DNA from: Bostrychus sinensis
Taxonomy: Eukaryota > Chordata > Actinopteri > Gobiiformes > Eleotridae
Direction: 5' to 3'
Assembly: GCA_020698575.1 (NCBI GenBank)
Contig: CM036243.1
Coordinates: 32,862,903 to 32,926,902, forward strand
DNA length: 64,000 bases
Shown here one piece after another: positions 11,575 through 23,299 of the stretch; the first letter of the stretch is position 1, and each line of letters opens with the position of its first letter. Made by a program: the position numbers and the translations under genes. The notes under the pieces are model-generated. The model searched no databases and was not told the DNA's origin. It was given only the letters and a program-made list of their open reading frames with translations.

Positions 11575-11790
11575 TTTGTTTTTCATTTTGTCGTAAAATG
11601 GCATCATACTAAAATTTTAAGAAAGTAAAATTTGTTTTTTCTTTTTTTCTGTTCAAAGAAGTGTAACAGCTCTCCACTCTGCTGCCCTCTGCTGGCCTGT
11701 TTCTTTATGGCACCAGTAGAGTACTTCTTAAAAACCTTTTCTTTTAATCACATAATGTTTTTAAACGTTATAAAGTTGTTCTAGAGATGA
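11575..11790. repeat. dispersed repeat family C, right half
   Basis: Shares CATTTTGTCGTAAAATGGCA, TTCTGTTCAAAGAAGTGTAA, CCTCTGCTGGCCTGTTTCTT and TTGTTCTAGAGATGACCAA with 13450-13650 and 49780-49960. The left half is absent here. Confidence 0.65.
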
Positions 11791-12494
11791 CCAAGACTGG
11801 TAAAAAAATATGAAAAAAAAATACATTTAATCGTTTCCACCACCTCCTATTAAAAGACTCACATCTCAGCCGATCCAAACACTTTTGGATCCTACAAACT
11901 TTTCTGTTTTTCTTTGGCTCTGAACAGTGCCAGTCCTCTCTGACCCAACCATCACTTCTCATAATGGCTGCTATCAACACAAAACCCGCTTCAACAAAAC
12001 ACTCTTTAGCTGCGAAATGACCCCGGCTTTCCTTTCGTCTCTCCTTGAACAAGCAGAACTGTAGCATATGTTTTTTTACTTTTGATTTTTTTCCTTAAAG
12101 CACTTAAACCACTCACACCTCTGCCAATAGTTAGCACTTAGATTTTAGCTGCTTCACTAACTCCTACTCCCTACGGCTTAAGACAAACTAAAAAAAAATA
12201 TTTGCAGATGCTAATTAACCCATTAGGTCATATGAAAATGTGTTAACAATGAAGCTAAAATGCTAAAAAAAAATACCACCTGCTGCTAAACGACAAACAT
12301 GGCAACCCACCGCCAGGATCCTCCCTCCTAACCGCGAATTAGCATCCATCAATCCACGGTACAATAGTTTAATGATGAAGGTTGAAGCTGCGAGTGCACC
12401 CGGTCAAGTCTGACGTGGGCGGAGAGTTCACTGAAATCAAAACGAGTGGGTGAAAGTGATTATTGGTACAAAAAAAAAAAAAAAAAAAAATGCT
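11791..12494. other. no gene recognised
   Basis: AT-rich with an A run at about 12471-12490. A minus-strand frame at 11768-12067 overlaps the end of repeat family C and has no domain I recognise. Confidence 0.5.
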
Positions 12495-12753
12495 GAAGAT
12501 GTTGAAGGTTGGGTCAGGAGAATGTGAAGCTATTACAGCATGGCCCCAGGTCTCCACACTGGGTTTTAGCAAATGTAAAGAGGCGATCGTCTGCAGAATT
12601 GACTTTTCTGAGCTTTCCTGGAGTTGTGTTTTGTTTCATTCACGCCTGTTTAAGTAACCCTGTGTTCTCTGGCACGGCCGTTCTGGGGTCTCAAACTGCT
12701 CCTCACTCCAGGAAGCACTGACCAATGACCAATCAACAAACCCTCTACATCCA

Positions 12754-13413
12754 CACTAAAAAAAAAAATCTGTAAATTTTACGGTAAAAAATTGGCAGCT
12801 GTGGTTGCCAGAATTCTACTGTAAAAACTACAAGAGGCCTGTATTTCATTTTACAGTATAATTTTATCACAAATGTTGTTCTTACAGTTTTTGACTTGAG
12901 TTTTTATTATTATTTACTGCAAAATAAAGTTATTATCTTTCAAAAAAATAGATTAATGTATATTTTAGTTTGTGACTTATGTTTTAATCAACATTTACTG
13001 TAAAATTTAAAGTTATTATCTTTCAAAAAAATAGATTAATGTATATTTTAGTTTGTGACTTACGTTTTAATCAACATTTACTGTAAAATTTAAAGTTATT
13101 ATCTTTCAAAAAAATAGATTAATGTATATTTTAGTTTGTGACTTATGTTTTAATCAACATTTACTGTAAAATTTAAAGTTATCTTTTGAAAAAGTGTTAA
13201 ACTGTAATAAACACAGGACTTGATTTTTTTTAACAGTGCAATACTGTATACATTACAAAAAATTAAACTAAAAAATACAATTTTGCCTTATTTTTAATAT
13301 TACAGTTAATTACCGTAACCAAAACAGTATTTTACCGATATATCAACTACGGTCTTTTACTGTTGAGATTTTACAGATTTTTACCATGAAATCTACAGAT
13401 ATTTTTTACAGTG
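12754..13413. mobile_element. CACTA-like non-autonomous element
   Basis: Ends: left CACTAAAAA plus ATCTGTAAATTTTACGGTAA; right, in reverse, CACTGTAAAAAATATCTGTA. The insertion point inside repeat family C is marked by a 2-bp CA on each side (12752-12753 and 13414-13415), where uninterrupted copies have one CA. The 660-bp body holds an 83-bp tandem repeat and no coding sequence. Assignment to the CACTA/EnSpm group rests on the CACTA/CACTG termini only. Confidence 0.7.
12905..13190. repeat. 83-bp tandem repeat, about 3 copies
   Basis: TATTATCTTTCAAAAAAATA starts at 12931, 13014 and 13097, exactly 83 bp apart, with nearly identical sequence between. The array lies inside the CACTA-like element, so it is likely an internal expansion of that element. 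Confidence 0.85.
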
Positions 13414-13849
13414 CAGTCTGCTTTTATTCATTTATCCAAAAAACAGTCTCAACTATTTTCCATTTTGTTGTAAAATGGCATTATACAAAAAGCTTAAGGA
13501 AGTGAAGGAAGGAAGCTTTTTTTTTTTTTTTTTTTTTTTGATTGTGTTTAAAAGATGGCCTCTGCTGCCCTCTGCTGGTCTCTTCACCTGTTTCTTTGTG
13601 GCGCCAGCAGAGCAACGCTTCTCTTAATAATATGAATAAAAGCATAATATTGCTTCTTTAATTAAACTTTTGAATAAATTGAGAGTAGTTTTACTGCAAC
13701 ATACTTCTGACTTCTACTTGAGTAATAATATTTTGAAGTAACAACACTGTTACTTAGGGTTTGGCTTCTCTACCCATCTCTGAATATGGTAAAGGCAATT
13801 TATTTCTGACCAGCAGTTTTCATCTAATTAAGATCAGATGTACCAAAAC

Positions 13850-15045
13850 TACTACTACTACTATTACAAATACTACTACTACTACTATTACAAATACTAC
13901 TACTACTACTATTACAAATACTACTACTACTACTATTACAAATACTACTACTGCAACTATTACAAATACTACTACTGCAACTATTACAAATACTACTACT
14001 ACTACTATTACAAATACTACTACTGCAACTATTACAAATACTACTACTGCAACTATTACAAATACTACTACTACTACTATTACAAATACTACTACTGCAA
14101 CTATTACAAATACTACTACTGCAACTATTACAAATACTACTACTGCAACTATTACAAATACTACTACTACTACTATTACAAATACTACTACTGCAACTAT
14201 TACAAATACTACTACTGCAACTATTACAAATACTACTACTACTACTATTACAAATACTACTACTGCAACTATTACAAATACTACTACTGCAACTATTACA
14301 AATACTACTACTGCAACTATTACAAATACTACTACTACTACTATTACAAATACTACTACTGCAACTATTACAAATACTACTACTGCAACTATTACAAATA
14401 CTACTACTACTATTACAAATACTACTACTGCAACTATTACAAATACTACTACTACTATTACAAATACTACTACTACTATTACAAATACTACTACTACAAC
14501 TACTACTACTACAATTACCACAACTACTACTACTACAACTACAACTACTACTACAACTATTACAAATACTACTAATACTACTACCAAAACTACTACTACT
14601 ACTGCAACTATTACAAATACTACTACTACTACTATTGCAAATACTACTACTACAACAACTGCTACTACAATTACCACAACTACTACAACTACAACTACTA
14701 CCACAACTATTACAAATACTACTAATACTACTACCAAAACTACTACCACAAATACCACTACTACTACAACTACTACTACTACTACCACAACTACCACTAC
14801 TTCTACTACTACTACCACAACTACTACCACAAATACCACTACTACTACAACTACTACTAATACTATTACTACTACACCTACTACTACCACAACAACTACT
14901 ACCATAACTACTACAACAACTACTAATACTATTACTACTACAACTACTACAACTACAACATTACAAATACTACTACTACTACTACAGCTACCACAACAAC
15001 TACTACTACTATTACTACAACTATTACAACTACAATTACTACTTT
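13850..15045. repeat. ACT-rich minisatellite with higher-order structure
   Basis: The first 620 bp are 24-bp units of the form CTATTACAAATACTACTACT followed by either ACTA (type T) or GCAA (type A). Reading in order the types are TTTT AA T AA T AAA T AA T AAA T AA, so a seven-unit block T-AA-T-AAA (168 bp) occurs twice in succession. Shortened 21-bp units follow, then irregular ACT/ACA/ATT triplets to 15045. Long frames through it, including one of 433 codons, give poly-Thr/Asn and are products of the repeat, not a gene. Confidence 0.9.
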
Positions 15046-15264
15046 TTACTTTTTTCTCATAATGTAAGTCTATTAAAAGTGTTTTAGTACATATTCTTTA
15101 AAAATTAACTTAAGTAAAATACTAGTATATATTTACTTTCTACCTCAGATTCTACCATGTAGCCATATTTATAAAAGTAGATTTGGCATTGGCCATTCCT
15201 GACGCAACTTTTCCCATTTACCTATGCTTAACATTATCAGCAGCCACTTTTTAATTTTATTTCA

Positions 15265-15265
15265 A

Positions 15266-15326
<61 letters not shown>

Positions 15327-15327
15327 T
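15265..15327. repeat. (ATT)n microsatellite
   Basis: About 20 uninterrupted ATT triplets. No SINE body is recognised beside it, unlike the similar tracts at 20379 and 51438. Confidence 0.95.
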
Positions 15328-16119
15328 TCTGTTATGTTAAATGTTATTTTATTAAACTCTAATTTTAAATGAGAATCTGCCATATAAAGTCTCCATAAGT
15401 GTAGAATGTTTTTTGGTTTGTTTGTTTGTTTTGAAATATTGTTATCAGGCAGATTGAGAGGATTGAAGAACGAGGCCGAGGTAGAAAAAGATTCAGGCAA
15501 TCATCTCATAAACAAGAGACAACTCTCACAGAGGTTTAAATACCTTACATCGCTAAGTATAGCATAGTTATAAACCAATCACCACAAAAGAGAACATCTT
15601 CTCAAATCATCAATTATCAACAAAGCCACTCATATTGCAGAGCACAGTGTTACCCATAAAGTTGTAATAAAGTATTATTTACCTTTTCACATGAAATGAC
15701 AAACCGTTGTTAAGCATGAACTGGTTTCAGAAGAGTAACTGGGATTCAGCACCTGCTCTAAAGTCATTACTGATGTGAATAAATAAGAATAAAAAGAGAA
15801 ATGTGTCTGAAAACCAAATTATTCAAACACTAAGGGAACCGGTGTGATTGTCAGAACACAAATATGTAATAATAGTATTGTCTTTATGTGTTTAAAATAT
15901 ATATATATTATTATTATATTTTGGAGCTCGTGATGCTTTGCCTTTGAACAGATGCTGTTATACTTCACTTGTAGCTTCTGTATTTGTCCACTAGATGGTA
16001 GCATTGTAATGTGTTCAACCTCGCTGCAAAGCTGCTCAGCATCTCCTCCCACATTCAGGCTCCAGTGTAACGAAGACATGGGTAAAAAGAAGCAACTAAG
16101 GATAAGGAATTAACTAAAC
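15328..16119. other. no gene recognised
   Basis: AT-rich single-copy-looking sequence. A minus-strand frame at 15819-16079 starts at an ATG at 16079 but has no family I know and no donor. I see no repeat of this stretch elsewhere in the window. Confidence 0.45.
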
Positions 16120-16445
16120 CATTGATTCTAAAATCATTTCACACCAAGTATCACCTCAGAAAATATCTGGATTTACAAGGACCATAAACTAAAATCCCTC
16201 CCAAATCATGACTAGCCCAGGAACCAAGGGGTCATATAGGGATTCACAGAAAAATGCATTACTATAGAAGGACAAAACACAGACTAACCTAGGACTTATC
16301 CAGGACTAACCCAGGCCAAATCAAGAACTAAACCAGGTCTAAACCAGAACCAAAGAAGGACTAAACCAGAAATAAAAACAGGGTCTAAACGAGAAATAAA
16401 GAAGGACAAATCAAGAACTAAACCAGGAAAGACACAACTAATGTG
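16120..16445 (+). mobile_element. array-bearing hAT-like element (fragment)
   Basis: The left end CATTGATTCTAAAATC is followed by CACACCAAGTATCACC and a CTCAGAAAATATCTGGA block shared with 17191. The array part (16300-16430) has about a dozen degenerate CCAGGACTAAA units. The right flank is missing. Confidence 0.6.
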
Positions 16446-17180
16446 TCTGTAATGTGTAAATGCAGAGCTGTCTGTGCATTAAATTCACTTTTCTGTGCCA
16501 CACATTTACCACATTAACAACATTTACCTCGTCTTCTCTTGGAACACAGCTGTTTATCACAAGGACAAGCATGTGTTTGATTAAAATGAACATTTTCCCT
16601 TTTATTTCCGTTCTTTGGCTTGTTGTTTTTGCCTGAGTGAGGATTCTCTCTCTCTTACCGTTGCAGACGCTTAATCGAGCCGGACCCCGCTCTGAAAGGG
16701 TGCCAAAAGTTTAGCAACAGTTGTGTAGATTTGCTGAAGTCTCTGTGTAATCTTTCCTTTGGGCATCTGTTTGTTTCTATGTACAGAACATGACAGAGCT
16801 GCTGCGACTGCTGTCTGGTGAAATATTATTAATGTTTTCTATATCACAGAAGTATGAGGACTGTGTGGCGACATTTTCCCAGCTATAAATTCTATTTATA
16901 TCAAAGCACTGTCTTTAGTCTGAGTCTGTGCGTCACCACTGTCACATTATTTCATCATTACTTACTTTTAAAGACGTTTTTATGGGGTAGACTCTTATTC
17001 TGAGGTGGTTCTTACTTGGATTAATATAATGTTGTGTGTGGAGACGTATAGGACAGTGCCAGGGTGCTGTCCAAACTGTACAAAAGTGTAGAGTCTAAGA
17101 GTGTTTTAATGTTTGAAGACAGTTACGATTAAGCTTAAAAACATGGAGTGTTTAAGCTTTTCCATTAACCTAAGTAGAAA
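16446..17180. other. non-repetitive sequence, function unknown
   Basis: No similarity to other parts of the window. A pyrimidine tract ending TTACCGTTGCAG at about 16667 looks like a splice acceptor and is followed by a 15-codon frame (TLNRAGPRSERVPKV, then stop). This may be a terminal exon, a conserved non-coding element, or chance. Confidence 0.25.
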
Positions 17181-17190
17181 TACTGTAAAG

Positions 17191-17892
17191 CAATGATTTT
17201 CTAATGTTTCACACCACTTCAGAAAATATTTGGATTTTCAAGAAACATCTTTAATGGATAAAAATGAGCCTAAATCTGGACTAAGCTAGGACAGCACCAT
17301 GTCTAAACCAAGACTAAACCAGGTCTAAATCACAGCTAAACTAAGCCTAGCAAGGACTGCGCTAAAACTTAAACAGCAGAAGTACAAAAACAGGATTAAA
17401 TCAGGAAAAACATGAACCAGGTCTTTACCATGACAAACTCAGAATAAACCAGAACTGAACCAGAAAAAAAATCTAAGTCTAAACCAGACTAAACCAGGAT
17501 TAACCATGTCTGAATGGCTAAGACAAACCTAAAAAAGGAGTAAGTTAGGACTTAAACAGGACAAGTACAAAAGCATGATAAAACCAAAACAAAGCTGAAC
17601 CAGGACTAAAGCAGGACAAAACCAGACTAAACCAGGTCTAATTTACAACTAAACCAAGCCTAATAAGGACTGAGCCTGACTAAATTAGGACTTAACCAGG
17701 ACAAGAACAGGATTAAATTAGGACTAAATTAGGACTTAACCAGGACAAATCCATGACTAACCCCACACTACACCAGGCCATATCTAGGACAAAACCAGGC
17801 TAAATCAGAAAAAGAAAACTGGCTATGAATTAAACTAAATCAGACTCCTGAGTACCACCAAAGGTACCTGTACCACAGTTTGAGAACCTCTA
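17191..17892 (+). mobile_element. array-bearing hAT-like element, both ends present
   Basis: The left end CAATGATTTTCTAATG and the right end in reverse (TAGAGGTTCTCAAACTGTGG) are both near CAGTGGTTCTCAAA. Flanking octamers CTGTAAAG (17183-17190) and TTTTAAAG (17893-17900) agree at six of eight positions, as for an aged hAT duplication. The interior is about 500 bp of irregular CCAGGACTAAA-type units, then CTCCTGAGTACCACCAAAGG. This copy best shows the layout of the family. Confidence 0.7.
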
Positions 17893-17900
17893 TTTTAAAG

Positions 17901-18649
17901 GGTTGACTGCAGCTTTGAGTGTTTCCCTGTTTATTTCAGTTTATGGATGGATTTTTGTGTCAGCGCTCCTTTCTTCTTCTCCAAACTCTCTGAACCATCT
18001 ACTGTAGAGAATAAATCTATCTCTAAGTTTTACACCAGATGCCCTTCCTGAAGCAACCCCTCTCCATTTATCCAGGCTTGGGACTGGCACAAAGAGTACA
18101 CTGTCTTTTCAAAAGCATCTAATACCAAATTACTCTTTTAATATCCTTTCTATTCACAAGAACGTCTGTGTTTTATTCAGCAGTGGTAAATATATGTTTA
18201 GTGATATTATGCAGCAACAGAACTCTCCTTTATGAAGCCTGCGTGAAGAATGTGAATGGATCGGTCCATTCAGTCCAAATGCTCTTTTTGGACGGGCACA
18301 GTCCTTTTATCTTTTCATAGCTGTTGGCGAAAGAAGACACACTTTATTTTATTTTTTTTCTCCATTTGCCAAAAGTTGTAAAGTCCGGAGATGGAAATGC
18401 TTTTTTCCTCCTCAAACTGGTAAAGTAACATCATTTTAATAAAACAAAATGAAAGAAAAAGTGTGTCACGGATCAGACGACACGTTTAACAGACAGGTTT
18501 TGATACACGGGATTACTTTTAGAACTGAGGATACTACTTTCTGTCCAAGGCTGTGTCACTCCCATCTCCAGCAGCACTAAAACAGAACATTCCTGCTTTT
18601 GTTTCATTAAAAAAAAGCAATTCAGGATAAACTTACTGCAAAATACTTA
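17901..18649. other. mostly unassigned, one dispersed repeat piece
   Basis: At 18036-18110 GATGCCCTTCCTGAAGCAAC and TCCAGGCTTGGGACTGGCAC recur at about 39800-39875, 40395-40455 and, reversed, 62015-62075. The rest (18180-18640) has no match in the window and no coding signal. Confidence 0.45.
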
Positions 18650-18755
18650 CAGTCATGTGCAAAAGTTTGGGAAATCCTCTGAGGCTGCATAAAAATTTAC
18701 TCGATCTTCATGAAAAAAGATCACAGAGGTGTGTCCAAACCTTTACATATGACTG
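18650..18755. mobile_element. Tc1/mariner-type miniature element
   Basis: The ends are inverted repeats of about 22 bp: CAGTCATGTGCAAAAGTTTG and, from the right, CAGTCATATGTAAAGGTTTG. TA dinucleotides flank both sides (18648-18649 and 18756-18757), as Tc1/mariner insertion requires. At 106 bp almost the whole unit folds into one hairpin. Confidence 0.8.
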
Positions 18756-18757
18756 TA

Positions 18758-19884
18758 TTGCCAAACAACAAGTATTGTGATTCGATATTATAAGTTACTG
18801 CGAAATTCTCTCCTTCAATTTTAAAGAAACAAAGTCATGTTTCCACAAGTCAGTCTGACTTACTTTTATTTGTATGACAGTATTTGGCAAACCAAGTGCT
18901 CAGAAAGACAGTCTGGGCAGAATCCTGGACCACATTTCACTGTGAAAGCGCCATTATTATACATGACTCCAAAAAAGCATCAAAAGTAGCCCTAATATTT
19001 TTGGCTAATGCTAAATCCTCCATATAAAATGTGTTGTGGTCTTTTTACTTTATGGCCCCATAGTCATTCTGTTTACAATCACTACAGGCTTTATATTGGA
19101 TAACATAACATTTAATCTGTATTCAGTCTTTTCATGGCCCACTTTTGGATCCTGACCCACCATTTGGGAACCACTCTATCACAATGTGCGACACAGTGAC
19201 TAAACATCAAAAACATCTCGTACTTTCACTCGAATGTTATCCTAAATCTGCTGCAGCACTTGACTCCACACCTCTGTCCATGGATGTGTATTTTGTGCAT
19301 ATTTTCTTTGCTGAGAGCCATTATGCTCCTCTAAAGCAAACAGCACTTTAATAAAGTGAATCAAGATGTAAAGTATTTGATGGGACAACCCCCCCGAACT
19401 CCTGCGGACCCCACTCCAAACAGAAGTGAGAGGCGATCCGTCATAAATAAAGCCCCCGAGTTCATTAAATATTTGACCGTGTCCCGTGTGATGGACTGCC
19501 CCGTGCTCCGGCGTTTAGGTCTGGGATTGGGCCTTATATAGAATAACGTGTGTTTTACAGAGGTTTTAATATTAGCGAGCCCCGGTGTCTGGCGGAGCTG
19601 GCGGTGGCTGTGTTTTCTTAACCAGAGGAGAGGAGCAGAGCGTCTGTGTCTGCAGCTCTGGCTCTGACGCACACACACACTGCAGATCAGAAAGGACTGC
19701 AGGAAAACAGCGTCCTCCTGACAGACGTGTAGTTTGACAACTGCTCAAGGTTAGAGGAGGGTCACATTATGTAGTGGAGAGAACACACAATACTTTAAAT
19801 ACGTGGGGTTCTTTAGTTTACAAAAGGTTATCTTTCTCTGTGCAGAAAAGTTTGAAACCAAAAAAAGAACAAAAATAGGCCTGA
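18758..19884. other. no gene recognised
   Basis: The 19370-19680 part is GC-richer and includes short open frames on both strands without recognisable domains. No promoter or splice arrangement could be supported. Confidence 0.4.
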
Positions 19885-19988
19885 TACACTATATTTCCAA
19901 AAGTATTCCAAAAGTACTAGCTATTAATACACTATATTGCCAAAAGTATTAGATCATGTGAGCTAATAGTTTTGGAAATACAGTGTAT
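19885..19988. mobile_element. Tc1-like remnant with duplicated left end
   Basis: TACACTATATTTCCAAAAGT at 19885 and TACACTATATTGCCAAAAGT at 19928 are two copies of a well-known fish Tc1-like end. The inverted partner (TTTTGGAAATACAGTGTA) ends at 19987. No transposase coding sequence lies between. Confidence 0.7.
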
Positions 19989-20152
19989 ATTCTTGCTTAT
20001 AACACCAGCTTAACGCTCCAGAATAGCAAAATGTGAAACACCATCAAAATTGTGTGACAACGCAACACAACACAAGTAAACAAACTGCAGTGGTACCTCT
20101 GTAAAAGTACAAAACAAAAACACTTCACTGTTAAAATCTTTACTTTCCAAAC

Positions 20153-20400
20153 TGGAGTTGGTCCCAACCTTTTTGTTTTGTGCACCCTTGGGTTTTTTGT
20201 CATACCACAAGTATGACCCCTATACCACTTTTCAAGAGTTAAAAAAAGAAAATAAAAATTAATAATTTTCTGCATGCCTTTCAAATTAAAATATAAAATA
20301 ATAATATAAAAATATTAGCTATTTACTATATAGAAAATTCTAAATAATAGTTCCTTTGCATTTGTTATGGAGATTTAATGATAATAATAATAAAATATTA

Positions 20401-20434
<34 letters not shown>

Positions 20435-20878
20435 TGCATTAGTCTAATAGGTTACAGTCATTATTCCATCACCCCTCAGTCACACTTTATGGTGAGCTAG
20501 TTCTGTGACCACAGCTGCCCTGGGGCAGACTGACAGAGACGTGGCTGTGAATTTTTGCCTTTGGCCTCTCCAACCAACACCAAACACAAAATCACACTGA
20601 CACATTCATACATAGGCAGGGTGGGTGAAGTGTCTTGCCCAAGGACACAATGACAGTATGCAATGCTGGTAGCAGGGATCGAACCACCAACCTTTGGTGT
20701 CGACTGAGCTACTGCTGCTGCTATCTGGGCTTGTCTTTAATATGTTTTAATAATACTTCAGTATAAAAAATATTTATCTATCATCCTGGGAATAAATTAT
20801 GAAAATAACTCCACTTACCTTCTGCAAAGTGCTCACGTACCTGCTGGGGTCCCGTACCCCCTGGTTGGGAAACTCTAC
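20153..20878. mobile_element. hAT-like element with SINE inside
   Basis: The left side TTGGTCCCAACCTTTTTG and the right end in reverse (AGAGTTTCCCAACCAGGGGG) match the ends of the element at 32613-33198, including the next blocks (TTGTGCACCC / GTACGGGACCCC). It has no coding capacity. A SINE occupies 20379-20722, so the SINE is younger. Confidence 0.6.
20379..20722 (-). mobile_element. tRNA-derived SINE with (ATT)n tail
   Basis: Read on the minus strand: GTAGCTCAGTCGACACC (A-box-like), GGTTCGATCCC (B box, 20675-20685), a body with GTGTCCTTGGGCAAGACACT, and a 3' (TTA)n tail corresponding to 20379-20432. The order promoter, body, tail is that of a pol III SINE. Confidence 0.75.
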
Positions 20879-21578
20879 CACATTACATGACCTTTTTTTT
20901 TTTTTTTTATAAACCGCAGCACCACTAGCCCCGGGGTGAGGCTTGTCTGAAAAGTTTGAATTGAAGCGTGTAATTTCTGTCAACAGGAGATTTCCATCGT
21001 GACCTGTGCGGCTCTGAGCTGACGAGTTCATCACTCGAGCTTTTCCAAATGGTTACAAACAGCTTTAACCAGTTACACGACTCATACATCACTGTCCACT
21101 CTCTCACTGTTGCACCTTATCCACTCTATCACAGGACACGCATCATAAATTCACACCGGCGAGGCGTTCAGGACGTCCCGACAGGTGGCTCTGATCTCAC
21201 AGGCTTTGGTTCAGTAATCGCTCACACATGGGCACAACAGAACTGACCCATAACAGAAAGAAAGGCGAAAACCTGCAGTGAACTATTGTCATATACATTT
21301 ATAACACCTATGACCTTTCACCTTTGACCAGTGTTGTATGAATACATTAGTTTATATTAAAGCAAACTTGAACCCTGAAGTTATATCATTTGTATCCGTC
21401 ACAGAAATTAGTTTTTTGTTCAGATGGAGTGAAACTGACTTTACTCACTGTACACCGCACATCTTTGGTTTTATTCACCTCCAGAGACTGACAGTGGCTT
21501 ACAATGATGCTTTAAGACTTTTATTAAGAAGGCCCAGTGTTAGTGAACGGTTTGTGTCCTCTCCTTTTAATAAACTTA

Positions 21579-22535
21579 GGGCCATATTTACTAAGACGGG
21601 TGCTAAACTGCGAGTGCAGTGAGAAAATATGCGGCCGCTATTAATGTTCGTGTTGCGCGTGAATTACTAAGACAAACTGCGTGGCCGGTGACAGTGCAAA
21701 CAGATGGGGCGGAGCTATTTAAACAGAATCATTGCGTGTATTGTTTTGCATCATGGAAGGTGCGGAAGCAAACGGAAGCAAAAATTTAACTAAGAAGAGC
21801 TAATAATAATAATAATACATACACTTTACAATTTTTGATCTATTATTCATTCACTCAGTGGTGGTGAGCTACTTCTGTAGCCACAACTGCCCTGGGGCAG
21901 ACTGATGGAAGCGTGGCTGCCAATCTGCGCCAAAGGCCCCTCCGACCACCACCAAACACAGCCACACTAACACATTCACACAGGCAAGGTGGATGAAGGC
22001 TCTTGCCCAGGGACACAACGACAGTATGCGCTTCAGATGGGTTTTGAACCGGCTACCCTCCGGTTGCTGGGCGAATGCTTAACCCACTGCGCCACGAGCT
22101 GGAAGTGCGGGTGAATAATTTTTTCATCCGTCATGGCAAACAGATCTGCACGCGTGGCAAACACTAACCCTACGTATTTGTTAATTTCTTCTCCGTCTCG
22201 CACGAATCACAGCAGCCATCTGTGCAAAAGATTAGCACGTCCTTCTCCAACGTGCTAAATTTATACGCTATTTTCGCACTCAAAGTCATGGTGAGACTTG
22301 ATAAATAATATTGCGGGCGGTAAATGAATGAATTTGCATTTTCTCCGCCTTCCATTTTGTGCACTCTGGGAAGAACGCCTCAGTTTACAGATTCATTAGG
22401 TCACAGGAGCAAAATCTGCATTGCGTTCGCTCTGCTCCTGTAAGACACGCAAATCTTAACCGCGTCTGGGTTTGCTCCATTTTTAGCGCATCTTATTCAG
22501 TTAGCGTGCACGCAAACCTTTGATAAATCTGGCAC
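21579..22535. mobile_element. PIF/Harbinger-type non-autonomous element
   Basis: Ends: GGGCCATATTTACTAAG at the left and, in reverse from the right, GTGCCAGATTTATCAAAGG. TTA flanks both sides (21576-21578 and 22536-22538), the 3-bp TWA duplication typical of PIF/Harbinger. The body is CpG-rich with inverted GCG-rich arms. Short frames remain (for example from the ATG at 21753, MEGAEANGSK) but no transposase was recognised. A SINE is nested at 21800-22101. Confidence 0.75.
21800..22101 (-). mobile_element. tRNA-derived SINE, nested in the Harbinger element
   Basis: On the minus strand the head reads TGGCGCAGTGGGTTAAGC (A box, 22077-22094) and GGTTCAAAACC (B box, about 22041-22051), then a body with CGTTGTGTCCCTGGGCAAG and a tail of five ATT units at about 21802-21817. 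This is the clearest SINE promoter in the window. Confidence 0.85.
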
Positions 22536-22599
22536 TTAATGTATACATTTATTTGTCACCTGAATGATTCTGAAAATTGAGTTGTTTTACTGTTGACTA

Positions 22600-23075
22600 A
22601 CACAGCTCAACTTTTGGAAAAACTGGTATGACTGCCTTCTTATAGGATGGGAGTTTTTTTCTGTAATTGTTTTTTATTCCCTGTTGACGTTTTTTATCTA
22701 TCTTTCTATCTATCTTTCTAACTTTCGCTGTCTGTCAGGCGGTCAATGATTTAAGAGTGATTTTTGGCTGTAAACTTAAGTCCAACAAACAAATAAATTC
22801 TGTTGCCAAAGCTAGTTTATTCAAGCGGTGTCTTTTAGCCAAAGTGAAGCCCTTTCTGTTCATGCTTTTATCATTTTACACGTTGACTACTGTAGTGCAC
22901 AATAGTTTGGTATCACTGCATTGTTTGCAACCGGTGCAAAATGCAGCGACATCGCCCCGGGTTCTCTCCTCTCTCCACTGGCTCCCGGTCCACTATTGCA
23001 TTGATTTTAAAAAAATATCTGCATCTGCATCGTCCTGTCAAAAATAATTTATATATAGGTTTTTAGCCTTTGTTG
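22600..23075 (+). mobile_element. CR1/L2-like LINE fragment with internal deletion
   Basis: A frame at 22757-23047 contains LQPVQNAATSPRVLSSLHWL and PVHYCIDFKK, the conserved block (LQ-NAA ... SLHWLPV ... DFK) after the reverse transcriptase in L2/Rex1-type LINEs. Residues usually between NAA and VLSSLHW are missing. The catalytic domain is absent. Confidence 0.7.
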
Positions 23076-23299
23076 CATGCACAGGGTGATTAGAAAAGTT
23101 AAACAAATAAAGAGCACCAAGAAATAGTAACTGAATGTAACTCCAGTTCTCTGAATGTGCGTACTGTCAATTCAAAATAATATTACTCAAATAGAAAAGT
23201 ATGTTGCGATAAAACTACTCAAGTGACTCAAATGAAAGTAACAGAATGAATTTAACTCCCTTTTTTTAATGAAATTGAAGCTATTTAAAGTATTTCTTC

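Larger units (their letters stand above)
12495..13700. repeat. dispersed repeat family C, full copy split by a later insertion
   Basis: The left part ends CCCTCTACATC at about 12751 and the right part resumes CAGTCTGCTTTTATTCATTT at 13414. At 49700-49725 the same sequence runs on without a break. The right part carries a T run (13517-13539) and CCTCTGCTGGTCTCTTCACC. This is the older host of the CACTA-like insertion at 12754-13413. Confidence 0.75.

Noticed and set aside
13761..15062. 433-codon plus-strand frame and 361-codon minus-strand frame
   Set aside because: Both are translations of an ACT-rich tandem repeat without stop codons; poly-Thr/Asn and poly-Val/Ile products with no other features.
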